Below, piece after piece: positions 1-9,488 of a stretch of 46,842 nucleotides of DNA (position 1 is its first letter; each line of letters opens with the position of its first letter). The notes below the pieces were generated by a model that was not told the origin of the DNA, made no database searches, and saw nothing but the letters and a program-made list of their open reading frames with translations. Origin of the DNA: Kineococcus sp. TRM81007 (GTDB lineage: Bacteria; Actinomycetota; Actinomycetes; Actinomycetales; Kineococcaceae); assembly GCF_022669155.1 (NCBI RefSeq), contig NZ_JALBVB010000050.1, forward strand, positions 56,318 through 103,159. The letters run 5' to 3'. The position numbers and the translations under genes were made by a program.

Positions 1-55
1 CCGCGCAAGGTCACCGCGGGTGGGGGCGGGTCCGGGGGCGGGTCAGGGGACGGGG

Positions 56-1993
56 TCAGGGGACGGGGGCCGGAGCGGGGGACGCGTCGCTGACGACGGT
101 GCTGACGACGGTGGTGTTCCGCCCGGCCTCCTTGCCCTCGTACAGGGCCAGGTCGGCCAGGGCGATCACCTCGGCGGCGCTCAGGCCCGGCTGCCACTGG
201 GCGACGCCGATCGTGCAGGTCTGCCCGCGCGGCACCGCGGCGCGGATGCGGTCGGCGACGGCACGGGCGCCGGCGACGCTGCACCCGGGCAGCGCCAGGA
301 CGAACTCCTCCCCGCCCCAACGGGCCAGGGTGTCCACCTCGCGCAGGCACCCGCTCGCGGCGACGGCGAACTCCTGCAGCAGGTCGTCGCCGGCCAGGTG
401 CCCCTGCGTGTCGTTGTAGCGCTTGAAGTGGTCCAGGTCGATGAGGCAGAACGACAGCGGCAGTCCGCTGCGCACGGTGCGGGCGATCTCCTTGGAGGTG
501 GCCTCGTCCCAGCGGCGGCGGTTGGCCAGGCCGGTGAGCGGGTCGCGCTCGGCGGCCACGGCCAGCTGGGCCAGCAGGTCTGCGCGCTCGATGCCGTGCG
601 CGGCCTCCTGGGCCAGGGTCGCCAGGACGACGCGGGCCTGTGCGGGCAGCTCCTGCACCCGGGTGCGCCAGACGCTGGCGAGCAGGCCGGCGGTCTGCCC
701 GTCGGCCGTGGTGATCGGCTGGTAGGCGACCGAGACGGCGCCCAGCGCGTCGCGCAGCCGCGCCGCCGCGCCGGTGCACCCGGCGAGGTCGCTGACGAAC
801 AGGGGTTCACCGCGCCGGAACGCGTCGGCGAGCACGGTGGGCTCACCGACGGGGACGCTCACGGGGACCATCCCCTCGCCCCAGACCGCCCGGCTGACCA
901 GGGCGCCGCGGCCGTCGGGCTCGGCGAGGTACACCCCGTCGGCGCCGGTGATGCGGGCCGTGGCCTCGCACAGCGCCTCGCGGGTGTCCGCGGCGGCGTT
1001 GAGGGAGCGCAGCGCACCGGTGAGCAGCTCGGCGGTCTCGGCCTGCCGCTGCGCGTCGGCGGCCTGGCGGCGCACCTCCGCCAGGAGCGCGTCGCGCTCG
1101 TCGCGGCCGAGCGCGAGCACGAGGCCGATGACGGCGGCCACGGCGGCGTGCCCCTGCACGAGCAGGGCCCGCGCGGTGTGGTCGGCCACCGCCGCGAACG
1201 GCCCGTGCCCGTGCAGCGTGAAGACGACGGCGCAGGCGCCGGTGAACAGGCAGTGCAGCACGACGGTGCGGCTGCGCAGGCGCAGCGCCACCCACACGGT
1301 GAGCACCGGCAGCAGGAACGTCACGGGCAGGCTGCCCAGCAGCGCGAACTGGGCGGTGTAGGCGGCCCCCGAGACCGCGAAGGCGAGCACGGTCTCCGCG
1401 GTGCGCGGGCGGCGGGTGCGCGCCGTCACCAGCCGCAGGCCCGCGCAGCCGACCAGCAGCACGGCCAGGCCGTTGCGCGCCACCCACGTGAGCAGGTCGA
1501 CCCACCCGGTGCGGTCGGTCTCCCAGGCGGCGGCGGAGGCGGCGAGGACACCGCCGACGCTGACGGCGATGCCGCACGCGGCGAGCAGGCGCGCCAGCTG
1601 CAGCACTCCGCGCAGCGGCTGCCCGGGCCCGGCGCCGGGGCACCAGCGACGCAGCAGCGCCGTGAACAGGAGGGTCTGGACGAGGGTGGCCACGGTGGCG
1701 GCGACGGCCAGGAGGGGGGTCGCGCCGGTCGCCAGGTGCACGAGGACGCCGGGGACCACGAGCAGGGCGGCGTCGAGCGCGCGACCCGCGACGCTGCGCG
1801 GGGCGTTGAACCAGACGGCGGCGACCCCGGCGCAGGGCGAGACGAGCGCCAGCGCGCTGCCCTCGGGGACCGTGTGGCGGCCCACCACCATCGTGGCGGT
1901 GAACAGCGCCGCGAACAGGACGCTGGCCCGGGTGGGGTTCGCGAGCGCGCGGAGCGCAGCGGCACCGGGTGCCCGGGCGCCTGGGTGGTGCAC
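56..1993 (-). CDS. Membrane-bound GAF-GGDEF diguanylate cyclase
   Basis: Predicted to make cyclic di-GMP from two GTP at the membrane. The 645-residue product has about eight hydrophobic segments in residues 1-290, a short coiled linker, a GAF-like sensor domain (about 320-470) and a C-terminal GGDEF domain starting at DPLTGLANRR (about 484). The active-site motif is intact GGEEF (about 560-564). An REVD inhibitory-site motif (RxxD) sits five residues before it, so product inhibition is likely. The GTG start at 1993 follows a purine-rich stretch; no better start is visible. It is divergent from the response regulator/hybrid kinase genes. The ligands of the membrane and GAF parts are unknown. 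A cyclic-di-GMP riboswitch occurs 8 kb away, so the signal is probably used locally as well as globally. Confidence 0.93.
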   Translation of the reverse strand: MHHPGARAPGAAALRALANPTRASVLFAALFTATMVVGRHTVPEGSALALVSPCAGVAAVWFNAPRSVAGRALDAALLVVPGVLVHLATGATPLLAVAATVATLVQTLLFTALLRRWCPGAGPGQPLRGVLQLARLLAACGIAVSVGGVLAASAAAWETDRTGWVDLLTWVARNGLAVLLVGCAGLRLVTARTRRPRTAETVLAFAVSGAAYTAQFALLGSLPVTFLLPVLTVWVALRLRSRTVVLHCLFTGACAVVFTLHGHGPFAAVADHTARALLVQGHAAVAAVIGLVLALGRDERDALLAEVRRQAADAQRQAETAELLTGALRSLNAAADTREALCEATARITGADGVYLAEPDGRGALVSRAVWGEGMVPVSVPVGEPTVLADAFRRGEPLFVSDLAGCTGAAARLRDALGAVSVAYQPITTADGQTAGLLASVWRTRVQELPAQARVVLATLAQEAAHGIERADLLAQLAVAAERDPLTGLANRRRWDEATSKEIARTVRSGLPLSFCLIDLDHFKRYNDTQGHLAGDDLLQEFAVAASGCLREVDTLARWGGEEFVLALPGCSVAGARAVADRIRAAVPRGQTCTIGVAQWQPGLSAAEVIALADLALYEGKEAGRNTTVVSTVVSDASPAPAPVP

Positions 1994-2114
1994 GTCCTCC
2001 GCCCTCCCGTCTGTTGATCGGCGGAGCGCGACCGGGGCTCACTGCCGAACCGCGCCGTGGTGGTCATCGGCACCGGGGCAGCCGCCTTGAGCCCGGGATG
2101 GTGACGGTGCGTGA

Positions 2115-2154
2115 CCGTCCGCCCGTCCGGGGGCGTCGCCGGACGGGCGGACGG
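2115..2154. repeat. Perfect 16-bp inverted repeat between divergent signalling genes
   Basis: Arms 2115-2130 and 2139-2154 are exact reverse complements with an 8-base spacer. It lies in the gap between the divergent diguanylate cyclase and response regulator genes, where a terminator is not expected. It may be a regulator site or an RNA hairpin in the 5' leader of the response regulator operon. Confidence 0.6.
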
Positions 2155-2288
2155 ACGACGCTTCACCCCAGCGCCACCGCTGCCGATGACTGGGGCGTCA
2201 GGTGCACCCGATCGCTGCGGCGGTGGTGCACGGGCCGGTGCGGGGGCGTGACCCCGGCACCGCCGAACCGCCGAAGGAGGACCCGGTC

Positions 2289-2675
2289 ATGGCCAAGGTG
2301 CTGGTCGTCGAGGACGACGCGGACATCCGCACGCTGCTCGACCTGCGGCTGCGCGCCGCGGGGCACCGGGTGATCGGGGCGGAGTCGGCGCCGGCGGCCC
2401 TGGCGGTCATCGCCGAGCGCGGCGCCCCGGACGTCCTGGTCAGCGACGTGTCCCTGCCGGGCACGACGGGCCTGGAACTGGTCGCGGCCCTGCGCGCCCG
2501 GGAGGACTACGCGCACCTGCCGGTGGTCTTCCTCAGCGGCCGGGTGCAGCCGGCGGACATCGAGGCCGGCCGGGCGCTGGGTGCGGTCTACCTCACCAAG
2601 CCCGTCGTGCTGACCGCCCTGTGCACCGCCATCGAGCAGGCGCTGGCGACCACCGGCGCCGGCGCCACCTGGTGA
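2289..2675 (+). CDS. Single-domain response regulator (CheY-like receiver)
   Basis: A 128-residue receiver domain with no output domain. The acidic pocket EDD is at residues 8-10, the phospho-acceptor Asp is residue 53 ([10 protein letters not shown]), and the conserved Lys is in LTKPV near residue 105. The ATG at 2289 is preceded by GAAGGAGG at good spacing, so the longer reading from 2202 is rejected. Its TGA overlaps the GTG of the hybrid kinase by 4 bases, so the two are translationally coupled. It probably acts as a phosphorelay or diffusible partner of one of the two kinases that follow. Confidence 0.92.
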   Translation: MAKVLVVEDDADIRTLLDLRLRAAGHRVIGAESAPAALAVIAERGAPDVLVSDVSLPGTTGLELVAALRAREDYAHLPVVFLSGRVQPADIEAGRALGAVYLTKPVVLTALCTAIEQALATTGAGATW

Positions 2676-5575
2676 CCACCGCCCCGCGCGCGACCAGCAC
2701 CCCGCGCGCACCGCGCACCCGGTCCTCGATCGCGCGGATGCTCACGGCGGGCCTGCTGCTGACGATCACGACGGTCCTCGTCCTCGGCGGCAGCTCGTAC
2801 GCGCGCATCGAGACGCTGCTGGCCGAGCGCGCCGACGTCGACGCCACCTACGCGGTGCTGGACGACATCAGCGCCCTGCGGGTGCTGGTGCGCGACGCCG
2901 AGCGCGGTCAGCGCGGGTACGTCATCACGGGGCGCGAGTACTACCTGGAGCCGTACGAGCAGGCCGTCGGCGACCTCGGCGACCTCGTGGGGGTGCTGGA
3001 GGGCGAGACCGGCACGAGCGCCGCGGCCGCGGCCGCGCGGGCCGAGCTGCGCAGCGCCGTGGCGACCAAGCTGTCGGAGATGCAGAACACCATCGCCCTG
3101 CGCCGCGGCGCCGGCTTCCCGGCCGCGCAGGCGCTGGTCAGCACCGACGACGGTCGCCGGGCGATGCAGCGCATCACCGCCGCGCTGGACGTCCTGGAGG
3201 CCGGCGAGCGCGCCCTGCTCGCCGAGCAGCAGCGCACCGCGACGCTGAACGCCGCCCGCACCCGCGCCCTGATCCTGGCCGGCACCACCTGCCTCGTCCT
3301 GCTGCTGGCCGCCGGGGCCCTGTGGGTGGACCGGCGCATCGTGCGGCCCGTGCAGCGCGTGGCCGCCGCCGCCCAGCAGCTCGCCGCCGGGGAGACCACC
3401 GAGCCGGCCGCCGTCACCGGCCCGGCCGAGGTCGTCGCCGTGGGCGAGGCCGTGAACACCGCGCTGGCGGTCCTGGTGGACTCCCGCGACAAGGCCGTCG
3501 AGGCGGACCGGGCCAAGTCGGCGTTCCTGGCGACGATGAGCCACGAGATCCGCACGCCGATGAACGCCGTGATCGGCATGACCGACCTGCTGCTGGACAC
3601 GCCCCTGGAACCGCACCAGCGCGAGCTGGCCGAGACGGTCCGCGACAGCGGCGAGACCCTGCTCGTCGTCATCGACGAGGTCCTGGACTTCTCCCAGCTG
3701 CAGGCCGGCAGCCTGCGCCTGGCCGACGAGCCGTTCGACGTGCGCGACTGCGTCGCGGGCGCCGTGGCGCTCGTGCGCCACGAGGCGGGCGCCAAGGGCC
3801 TGGAGCTGGTCGTCGAGGTCTCCCCCGCCGTCCCCGCGGCGCTGCGCGGCGACGCGCCCCGCCTGCACCAGGTGCTGGCGCACCTGCTGCGCAACGCCGT
3901 GACGTTCACCTCCCGCGGCGAGGTGGCGCTGAGCGCCGTCATCGTCCCCGGCGGGCGCGGGACCGTGCAGCTGGTGCGCTTCTCGGTGCGCGACACCGGG
4001 ACGGGCATCCCCCCCGAGCGCATCGGCCAGCTGTTCCGCTCGTTCGCGCCGCTGGACCCCTTCACCCGCCCGCAGGGCGGTGTGGGCCTGGGCCTGGCGA
4101 TCTGCTCGGGCCTGGCGGGTGCCATGGGCGGCGACCTGCGGGTCGACAGCACCCCCGGCATCGGCTCCACGTTCACCCTGGACGTCCCGCTGGCCGAGGC
4201 CACCGGCGCGGTCGCCGCACCGGCCCGCCCCGTCGACGACCTGACCGGGCGCGACGTCCTCGTCGTCGACGACAACGCCACCAACCGCCGCGTGCTGCAG
4301 CTGCAGCTCCAGGGCTGGGGCGCCACCTGCACGGGTGTGGCGTCCGCCGGCGAGGCGCTCGCCCTGGTCGCGGGCGGCCGGGCCTTCGACGCCGCGCTGG
4401 TGGACATGCACATGCCCGGCACCGACGGCGAGCAGCTGGCGAACGCGCTGCGGGCGCTGCCCGCCGGCCGCGACCTGCCCCTGGTGCTGCTGAGCAGCGG
4501 GCAGCGGCATCCCTCCGCCACGGCGGACGGCGTCGTGGACGCCGTCCTCAGCAAGCCGGTGCGCACCGCCCTGCTGGAGGGTGCGCTGCGCGGGCTGCTC
4601 GGCGCCGCGCGACCCGCCACCACCAGCCCCACCACCACCGGCCCCACCACCACGGGCCCCATCACCACGGGCCCCACCACCACGGGCGCGGCCGCGGCGA
4701 CCGCGGCGCGCGGCACCGCCCTGCGCGTGCTGCTCGCCGAGGACAACGCGGTCAACCAGAAGGTCGCCCAGCTCCTGCTGGCGAAGTTCGGCCACGAGGT
4801 CGACACCGTCGACGACGGCCTGCAGGCCGTCGAGGCGGCGCGCGCCTCGCGCTACGACGTCGTCCTGATGGACCTGCACATGCCCGGGATGGACGGCCTG
4901 CAGGCCACCCGGCTCATCCGCTCCGAGGTCCCCGCGGAGCTGCAGCCGCGCATCGTCGCGCTGACCGCCAGCGTCCTGTCCGAGGACCGCGAGGCGTGCC
5001 GCGAGGCCGGCATGGACGACCACCTCACCAAGCCGGTGCGGGCGCGCGAGCTGGAGAACGCGCTCGCCAGGGTGCTCTCGGCGGTGCGCGACGACCCCGC
5101 CGGTGCGTGGTCGTCGCAGGGCACAGGGGCACCGGTCCCGGAGGCCCGGGTCCCGGTGACGGTCCCGCTGGAGGTGGCCGTGCGCGCCCGCATCGCCGAC
5201 CTCGGCGGCGCGGACACCGACGCCGACCGGGCCCTGTTCGCGCAGCTGCTCACCTCGTTCGTCGAGCGCGCCCCCGCGGCCGTCGCCGACCTGGAGGACG
5301 CCCTGGCGGCCGGGGACGCGCGTGAGCTGGAGACCCGCGCGCACAGCCTGAAGGGGTCCGCGGCCAACCTGGGCGCGGAGGTCCTGGCGCAGCTGTGCGC
5401 GGACCTGGAGGCGCGGGCGCGCGCCGGCGAGGCGCCGGTCGGCCGGTCCCTGAGCGGGTTGCGCGAGGAGCTGGAGAGCACGTGCCGCACCTTCAGCGCC
5501 ATCGCCGGGGAGTTCACCGCCGCCCTGCGGAGCACCACCGGGGCGGTGCCGGTCGACGAGAGCGCGGGGTGGTGA
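2672..5575 (+). CDS. CHASE3 hybrid histidine kinase with two receivers and an HPt domain
   Basis: A 967-residue phosphorelay sensor. Order: short cytoplasmic tail, TM1 (about 20-42), CHASE3 extracellular sensor (about 43-205), TM2 (about 208-230), HAMP, HisKA with phospho-His 291 ([12 protein letters not shown]), HATPase_c ([16 protein letters not shown]), receiver 1 (Asp 578), a PTTTG-repeat linker, receiver 2 (Asp 734 in [11 protein letters not shown]) and a C-terminal HPt domain with His 891 ([13 protein letters not shown]). All the phosphotransfer residues expected of a BarA/EvgS-type relay are present. The GTG at 2672 overlaps the preceding stop; a later ATG at 2738 is possible but would leave the first membrane helix with almost no leader. 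It overlaps the next kinase by the same GTGA arrangement. Confidence 0.93.
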   Translation: MTTAPRATSTPRAPRTRSSIARMLTAGLLLTITTVLVLGGSSYARIETLLAERADVDATYAVLDDISALRVLVRDAERGQRGYVITGREYYLEPYEQAVGDLGDLVGVLEGETGTSAAAAAARAELRSAVATKLSEMQNTIALRRGAGFPAAQALVSTDDGRRAMQRITAALDVLEAGERALLAEQQRTATLNAARTRALILAGTTCLVLLLAAGALWVDRRIVRPVQRVAAAAQQLAAGETTEPAAVTGPAEVVAVGEAVNTALAVLVDSRDKAVEADRAKSAFLATMSHEIRTPMNAVIGMTDLLLDTPLEPHQRELAETVRDSGETLLVVIDEVLDFSQLQAGSLRLADEPFDVRDCVAGAVALVRHEAGAKGLELVVEVSPAVPAALRGDAPRLHQVLAHLLRNAVTFTSRGEVALSAVIVPGGRGTVQLVRFSVRDTGTGIPPERIGQLFRSFAPLDPFTRPQGGVGLGLAICSGLAGAMGGDLRVDSTPGIGSTFTLDVPLAEATGAVAAPARPVDDLTGRDVLVVDDNATNRRVLQLQLQGWGATCTGVASAGEALALVAGGRAFDAALVDMHMPGTDGEQLANALRALPAGRDLPLVLLSSGQRHPSATADGVVDAVLSKPVRTALLEGALRGLLGAARPATTSPTTTGPTTTGPITTGPTTTGAAAATAARGTALRVLLAEDNAVNQKVAQLLLAKFGHEVDTVDDGLQAVEAARASRYDVVLMDLHMPGMDGLQATRLIRSEVPAELQPRIVALTASVLSEDREACREAGMDDHLTKPVRARELENALARVLSAVRDDPAGAWSSQGTGAPVPEARVPVTVPLEVAVRARIADLGGADTDADRALFAQLLTSFVERAPAAVADLEDALAAGDARELETRAHSLKGSAANLGAEVLAQLCADLEARARAGEAPVGRSLSGLREELESTCRTFSAIAGEFTAALRSTTGAVPVDESAGW
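4628..4687 (+). repeat. Four 15-bp tandem repeats in the inter-receiver linker
   Basis: Four copies of a 15-base unit encode Pro-Thr-Thr-Thr-Gly, one with Thr changed to Ile. They form a flexible linker between the two receiver domains of the hybrid kinase. Copy number could vary by slippage without breaking the frame. Confidence 0.85.
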
Positions 5576-7785
5576 GCCGGGTGAGCGGACAGGTGGGCAC
5601 CGGGCCCGCGCAGACAGGACACGGGCGGACAGGACACGGGAAGGTGGTTGGAGCGGACGTGCAGGAGGGTTCCGCGGTGGTCCCGCGCACCGCTGCCGGC
5701 CCGGGGCGGGCGCTGGCCGGCACCGAGCGGGCGGAGCTGGAGGCGCTGCGGCAGGCGCTGGCCTGCGCCCCGGACGCGTTCGTCTCCATCGACGACGACG
5801 GGTCGCTCACCGACTGGAACCAGGCGGCCGCCGACCTGCTGGGCTGGGAACGCACCGAGGTGCTGGGCCTGCCGATGACGCAGGTCGTCGTCCCGCCGGA
5901 GCTGCGCGGAGCGCACCGGGCGGGCCTGGCCCGCTACCGCGCCACCGGCGAGCGGACGGTGTCCGGGCGCCCCGTGGAGGTCGAGGCGCTGCACCGCGAC
6001 GGGACCCGCGTGCCGGTGGAGATCACCGTCTGGCCGACCTGGGTGGCCGGTGAGCGGCGCTGCCACGCGTTCCTGCGCGACCTGCGCCCGCGCCGCGCCG
6101 CCGAGCAGGCGCTGGCCCGCAGCGAGGAGCTGGCGCGCGCCGAGCAGGAGCGGACCCGCCGCCGCAGCCGCGTGCTGCTGACGACGGTGCAGGTGCAGCA
6201 GGCGGTCGCCGCCGCCGGCACCGACCGCGCCGCGGTGCTGCAGGCCGTCGCCGACGGTGCGGTGGCCGCGTTCGAGGCCGCCGACGGGGCCGTCGTGGAG
6301 CTGCTCGAGACCGGGCAGCTGCGCTACGCCGCCACCGCCGGCGCGCTGGTCGCCCACGCGGGGCTGCGGCTGCCGGCCGCCGGGTCGCTGTCGGGCACCG
6401 CGATCGAGCAGGGGCTCCCCGTGCTGTGCGAGGACACCGCGACCGACCCGCGGGTGGACGCCGAGGCGTGCGAGCGCATCGGCGTCCGCGCCACGTGCAC
6501 CGCCCCGCTGGTCAGCGGAACCCGGACGGTGGGCGTGCTGAAGGTCTCCAGCGGCACCACCGGCGCCTTCACCGCGGAGGACGCCCAGCTGCTGCAGCTG
6601 CTCGCCGGCAGCCTGGCCGCGGGGCTGCGCCACGCCGACGACGCCGCGCGCAACGCCACCCTGCTGGCCGAGTGCACCGCCGCGCTGGAGGCGCTGGAGA
6701 TGAGCGAGCAGCGCTTCCGCATGATGTTCGACGGCTCCCCGCTGGGCATGGTCCTGACCAGCCTGGACGCGGCCGACGCGGGCGACCTCCTGCAGGCCAA
6801 CGCGGCCATGGCCGAGATCACCGGCCACTCCCCCCAGCGCCTGTCGCGCATGGGGCTGCGCGACCTGCAGCACCCCTGGGACGCGGCCGACAGCGCCGAG
6901 CTCACCGCCCGCCTCGTCGCCGGGGAGCTGGACACCGCGACGACCGAGACGCGCTTCGTGCACGCCGACGGGCGCACCCTCTGGGTGCGTCTGCGCAGCG
7001 CCGTGGTCCGCGACGAGCACGGGGCACCGCTGTACCTGGTCGCGCAGGTGGAGGACGTCACGCAGCGGCTGGCCGAGCAGGCGCAGCTGGCCGAGCGCAA
7101 CCGGGAGCTGGAGGCCGCCAACCAGCTCAAGCTGGACCTCATCGGCATGCTCGGGCACGAGATCGCCAACCCGCTCGCCTCGATCCAGGGGTACTCGGAA
7201 CTGGCCGTGCAGTGCTGGGACCAGCTGGAGGAGGCCGACCGGCGCAGCAGCGCCGAGGCCGTGCACCGCGGCGCGCAGCGCCTGGACACCATCCTGCGCG
7301 AGGTGCTGACGATGGTCAGCGTGGACGCCGGGCAGCTGAGCGCCACCCCGGAGCGGGTGCGCGTGCGCGCCGTCGTCGAGGCCGCCCTGGCCAGCGTGCC
7401 GGGCGCGGCCCCGGGCGTCCACTGCCCGCCGGGCCTGGCGGCGTCCGTGCAACCGGGCCACCTGGAGCAGGTGCTCGTGAACCTGCTGTCCAACGCGGCG
7501 AAGTACGGCGGGGGTGCCACCGCGGTGCGCGCCGGGACGGTCGGCGACCGGGTGCTCGTGAGCGTGGAGGACGCCGGCCCCGGCGTGCCGGAGGAGTTCC
7601 GCGACCGGCTGTTCGAGCGGCTGGCCCGCGCCGACGCCACCGCCGGCACGGTGCGCGGCACCGGCCTGGGGCTGTACATCGTGCGCGAGCTGCTGCGCGC
7701 CAACGGCGGGGACGTGCGCCACGCCCCGCGCCCCGACGGCGGCTCGGTGTTCACCGTCGAGCTGCCGGCCGCGCCTCTCGGCTGA
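5572..7785 (+). CDS. Soluble PAS-GAF-PAS histidine kinase
   Basis: A 737-residue kinase with no membrane segment. After a low-complexity N-terminus come PAS 1 (about 65-170), a short coiled coil, a GAF domain (about 205-350), PAS 2 (about 375-500), HisKA with phospho-His 529 ([12 protein letters not shown]) and HATPase_c ([30 protein letters not shown]). The GTG at 5572 overlaps the stop of the hybrid kinase; a second GTG at 5581 is equally possible. No DNA-binding regulator follows, so the single-domain receiver at the start of the operon is the obvious partner. The signal is likely cytosolic (redox, light or a small molecule), but no haem or flavin ligand can be called by eye. Confidence 0.9.
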   Translation: MSRVSGQVGTGPAQTGHGRTGHGKVVGADVQEGSAVVPRTAAGPGRALAGTERAELEALRQALACAPDAFVSIDDDGSLTDWNQAAADLLGWERTEVLGLPMTQVVVPPELRGAHRAGLARYRATGERTVSGRPVEVEALHRDGTRVPVEITVWPTWVAGERRCHAFLRDLRPRRAAEQALARSEELARAEQERTRRRSRVLLTTVQVQQAVAAAGTDRAAVLQAVADGAVAAFEAADGAVVELLETGQLRYAATAGALVAHAGLRLPAAGSLSGTAIEQGLPVLCEDTATDPRVDAEACERIGVRATCTAPLVSGTRTVGVLKVSSGTTGAFTAEDAQLLQLLAGSLAAGLRHADDAARNATLLAECTAALEALEMSEQRFRMMFDGSPLGMVLTSLDAADAGDLLQANAAMAEITGHSPQRLSRMGLRDLQHPWDAADSAELTARLVAGELDTATTETRFVHADGRTLWVRLRSAVVRDEHGAPLYLVAQVEDVTQRLAEQAQLAERNRELEAANQLKLDLIGMLGHEIANPLASIQGYSELAVQCWDQLEEADRRSSAEAVHRGAQRLDTILREVLTMVSVDAGQLSATPERVRVRAVVEAALASVPGAAPGVHCPPGLAASVQPGHLEQVLVNLLSNAAKYGGGATAVRAGTVGDRVLVSVEDAGPGVPEEFRDRLFERLARADATAGTVRGTGLGLYIVRELLRANGGDVRHAPRPDGGSVFTVELPAAPLG

Positions 7786-7831
7786 GCGAGGGGGCGGTTT
7801 CAGCCGGGGCCGGGCGGGGCACCTGTCCTGC

Positions 7832-8278
7832 ATGAGCCTGAACATGGCGGGGAAGGTGTCCGTGGAGCGCCCGCGCACCACCGCGGGGCAGCACCTGTCG
7901 CTCCTGGTCGGCGCCCTGCTGATCGTCCTGGGCCTGGCGGGGTTCGTGGTGACCGGCTTCGGCGACTTCACCGGCGGTACCCACGAGCAGCAGGTGATCG
8001 GTTTCGCGGTGAACCCGCTGGCGAACGTGCTGCACCTGGTGCTGGGCGCGCTCGGGCTGCTGGCGCGCACCGGTGCGCGCCGGGCGCGCTGGTACGGCGT
8101 CCTGCTGGTCGCCGCCGGGGCCGGGTTGTTCGCGTACTCCAACAACGCCGACGTGAACGTGCTGAACGCGAACTGGCCCACCAGCGCGCTGCACCTGGTG
8201 ATGGCGTTCGCCGGCCTGGTGATCGCGTTCGTGCCGGTGCGGGCGGGGAAGCGCCCCGACACCGCGGAGCTGCGCTGA
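7832..8278 (+). CDS. DUF4383 four-helix membrane protein
   Basis: A 148-residue integral membrane protein with four hydrophobic helices and the family signature around GFAVNPLANVLHLVLG. This family is common in actinobacteria and its function is unknown. It ends in front of a strong hairpin shared with the convergent aldo/keto reductase gene. The start ATG at 7832 was chosen because the N-terminus then matches a short polar tail before helix 1; no strong Shine-Dalgarno is visible. Confidence 0.85.
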   Translation: MSLNMAGKVSVERPRTTAGQHLSLLVGALLIVLGLAGFVVTGFGDFTGGTHEQQVIGFAVNPLANVLHLVLGALGLLARTGARRARWYGVLLVAAGAGLFAYSNNADVNVLNANWPTSALHLVMAFAGLVIAFVPVRAGKRPDTAELR

Positions 8279-8294
8279 CCCGAGCGGTCCCGGC

Positions 8295-8337
8295 CCGTCC
8301 CGGCCGGGTGCCCGTGCGGGGCGCCCGGCCGGGACGG
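8295..8337. terminator. Bidirectional terminator hairpin
   Basis: Perfect 14-bp arms at 8295-8308 and 8324-8337 enclose a 15-base loop. It lies between the convergent DUF4383 and aldo/keto reductase genes. There is no U-tract, as usual in such G+C-rich genomes. Confidence 0.75.
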
Positions 8338-8344
8338 TGCGCCG

Positions 8345-9385
8345 TCAGGACGCCGTGTCGCCCGCCTGCCGGGCCTGCGCCCACAGGTCGACGCCGGAGT
8401 CGACCGCGAACTCGTCGATCGCGCGCAGCTCCTCGTCGGTGAAGTCGAGCTTCGCGACGGCGGCGACGTTGTCCTCCACCTGCTGCACGCTGCTGGCCCC
8501 GATGAGGGTGGTGGTGACCCGGCGGTCGCGCAGCACCCACGACAGCGCCAGCTGCGCCAGGGTCTGCCCGCGGCCGGCGGCGATCTCGTTCAGGCCGCGG
8601 ATGCGGCGCAGGTTCTCCTCGGTGAGGATCCCCGGGTCCAGGGACTTGCCCTGCGCGGCGCGCGAGTCCGCCGGGACGCCGTCGAGGTAGCGGTCGGTGA
8701 GCAGCCCCTGGGCCAGCGCGGTGAACGGGATGCAGCCGACACCCTCGGCCTCCAGCACGTCCAGCAGCCCGGACTCGATCCAGCGGTTGAACATCGAGTA
8801 CGACGGCTGGTGGATCAGCAGCGGCGTGCCGAGGTCGCGCAGGATCCGCGCCGCCTCCAGGGTGCGCTCGGGGCCGTAGGAGGAGATCCCCACGTACCGG
8901 GCCCGCCCGGAGCGCACGATGGTGTCCAGCGCACCCATCGTCTCCTCCAGCGGCGTCCCGGGGTCGGGCCGGTGGTGGTAGAAGATGTCGACGTGGTCGA
9001 GGTTCATGCGCTCCAGCGAGGCGTCGAGCGAGGCCATCAGGTACTTGCGCGAACCGCGGTCTCCGTACGGCCCGGGCCACATGTCCCACCCCGCCTTGGA
9101 GGAGATCACCAGCTCGTCCCGGTAGGGGGCGAGGTCCTCCTTCACCAGCCGGCCGAAGTTCGTCTCGGCCGCGCCGTAGGGCGGCCCGTAGTTGTTCGCG
9201 AGGTCCATGTGCGTGATGCCGAGGTCGAACGCGCGCCGGACGATGTCGCGCTGCGTCTGGAACGGCTTGTCGTCGCCGAAGTTGTGCCAGAAACCCAGCG
9301 AGAGCGCGGGCAGTTCCAGGCCGCTGCGGCCGCAGCGGCGGTAGGGCATGGAGTCGTAACGTCCAGCGTCTGCGGTGTAGGTCAC
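8345..9385 (-). CDS. Aldo/keto reductase, YghZ (L-glyceraldehyde 3-phosphate reductase) type
   Basis: A 346-residue NADPH-dependent aldo/keto reductase, the same length as E. coli YghZ as I recall it. The N-terminus YRRCGRSGLELPALSLGFW and the context WHNFGDD match that subfamily. The catalytic tetrad is visible: Asp and Tyr in MDLANNYGPPYG, Lys in ISSKAGWD, His in YHHRPDPG. The GTG at 9385 was chosen because it gives the YghZ-like N-terminus; the 69 residues upstream are proline repeats with no family match. A TAGAGT hexamer lies 8 bases before it, so the transcript may be nearly leaderless. The likely role is detoxification of reactive aldehydes such as methylglyoxal. It is a monocistron. 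Confidence 0.92.
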   Translation of the reverse strand: MTYTADAGRYDSMPYRRCGRSGLELPALSLGFWHNFGDDKPFQTQRDIVRRAFDLGITHMDLANNYGPPYGAAETNFGRLVKEDLAPYRDELVISSKAGWDMWPGPYGDRGSRKYLMASLDASLERMNLDHVDIFYHHRPDPGTPLEETMGALDTIVRSGRARYVGISSYGPERTLEAARILRDLGTPLLIHQPSYSMFNRWIESGLLDVLEAEGVGCIPFTALAQGLLTDRYLDGVPADSRAAQGKSLDPGILTEENLRRIRGLNEIAAGRGQTLAQLALSWVLRDRRVTTTLIGASSVQQVEDNVAAVAKLDFTDEELRAIDEFAVDSGVDLWAQARQAGDTAS

Positions 9386-9488
9386 GACCGGCGACTCTAG
9401 GGCAACGGCTGAGGCGTCGCGCGGTGCCCGGGCGGGGAGTTCCGCCGGGGGCCCGGCGCAGCTCGTGGCGGCGGCGCGCGGTGGACGC

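Noticed and set aside
20-2017. 665-residue plus-strand reading opposite the diguanylate cyclase
   Set aside because: It is a Gly/Arg/Gln-rich shadow; the minus strand carries clear GGDEF and GAF motifs. High G+C DNA leaves antisense frames open.
4628-4687. CRISPR-like direct repeats
   Set aside because: Contiguous 15-bp coding repeats with no spacers. No CRISPR array was seen anywhere in the window.
4852-8262. 1136-residue minus-strand reading across the kinases
   Set aside because: No domain motif, low complexity, and it crosses two well-supported plus-strand genes and an intergenic gap.
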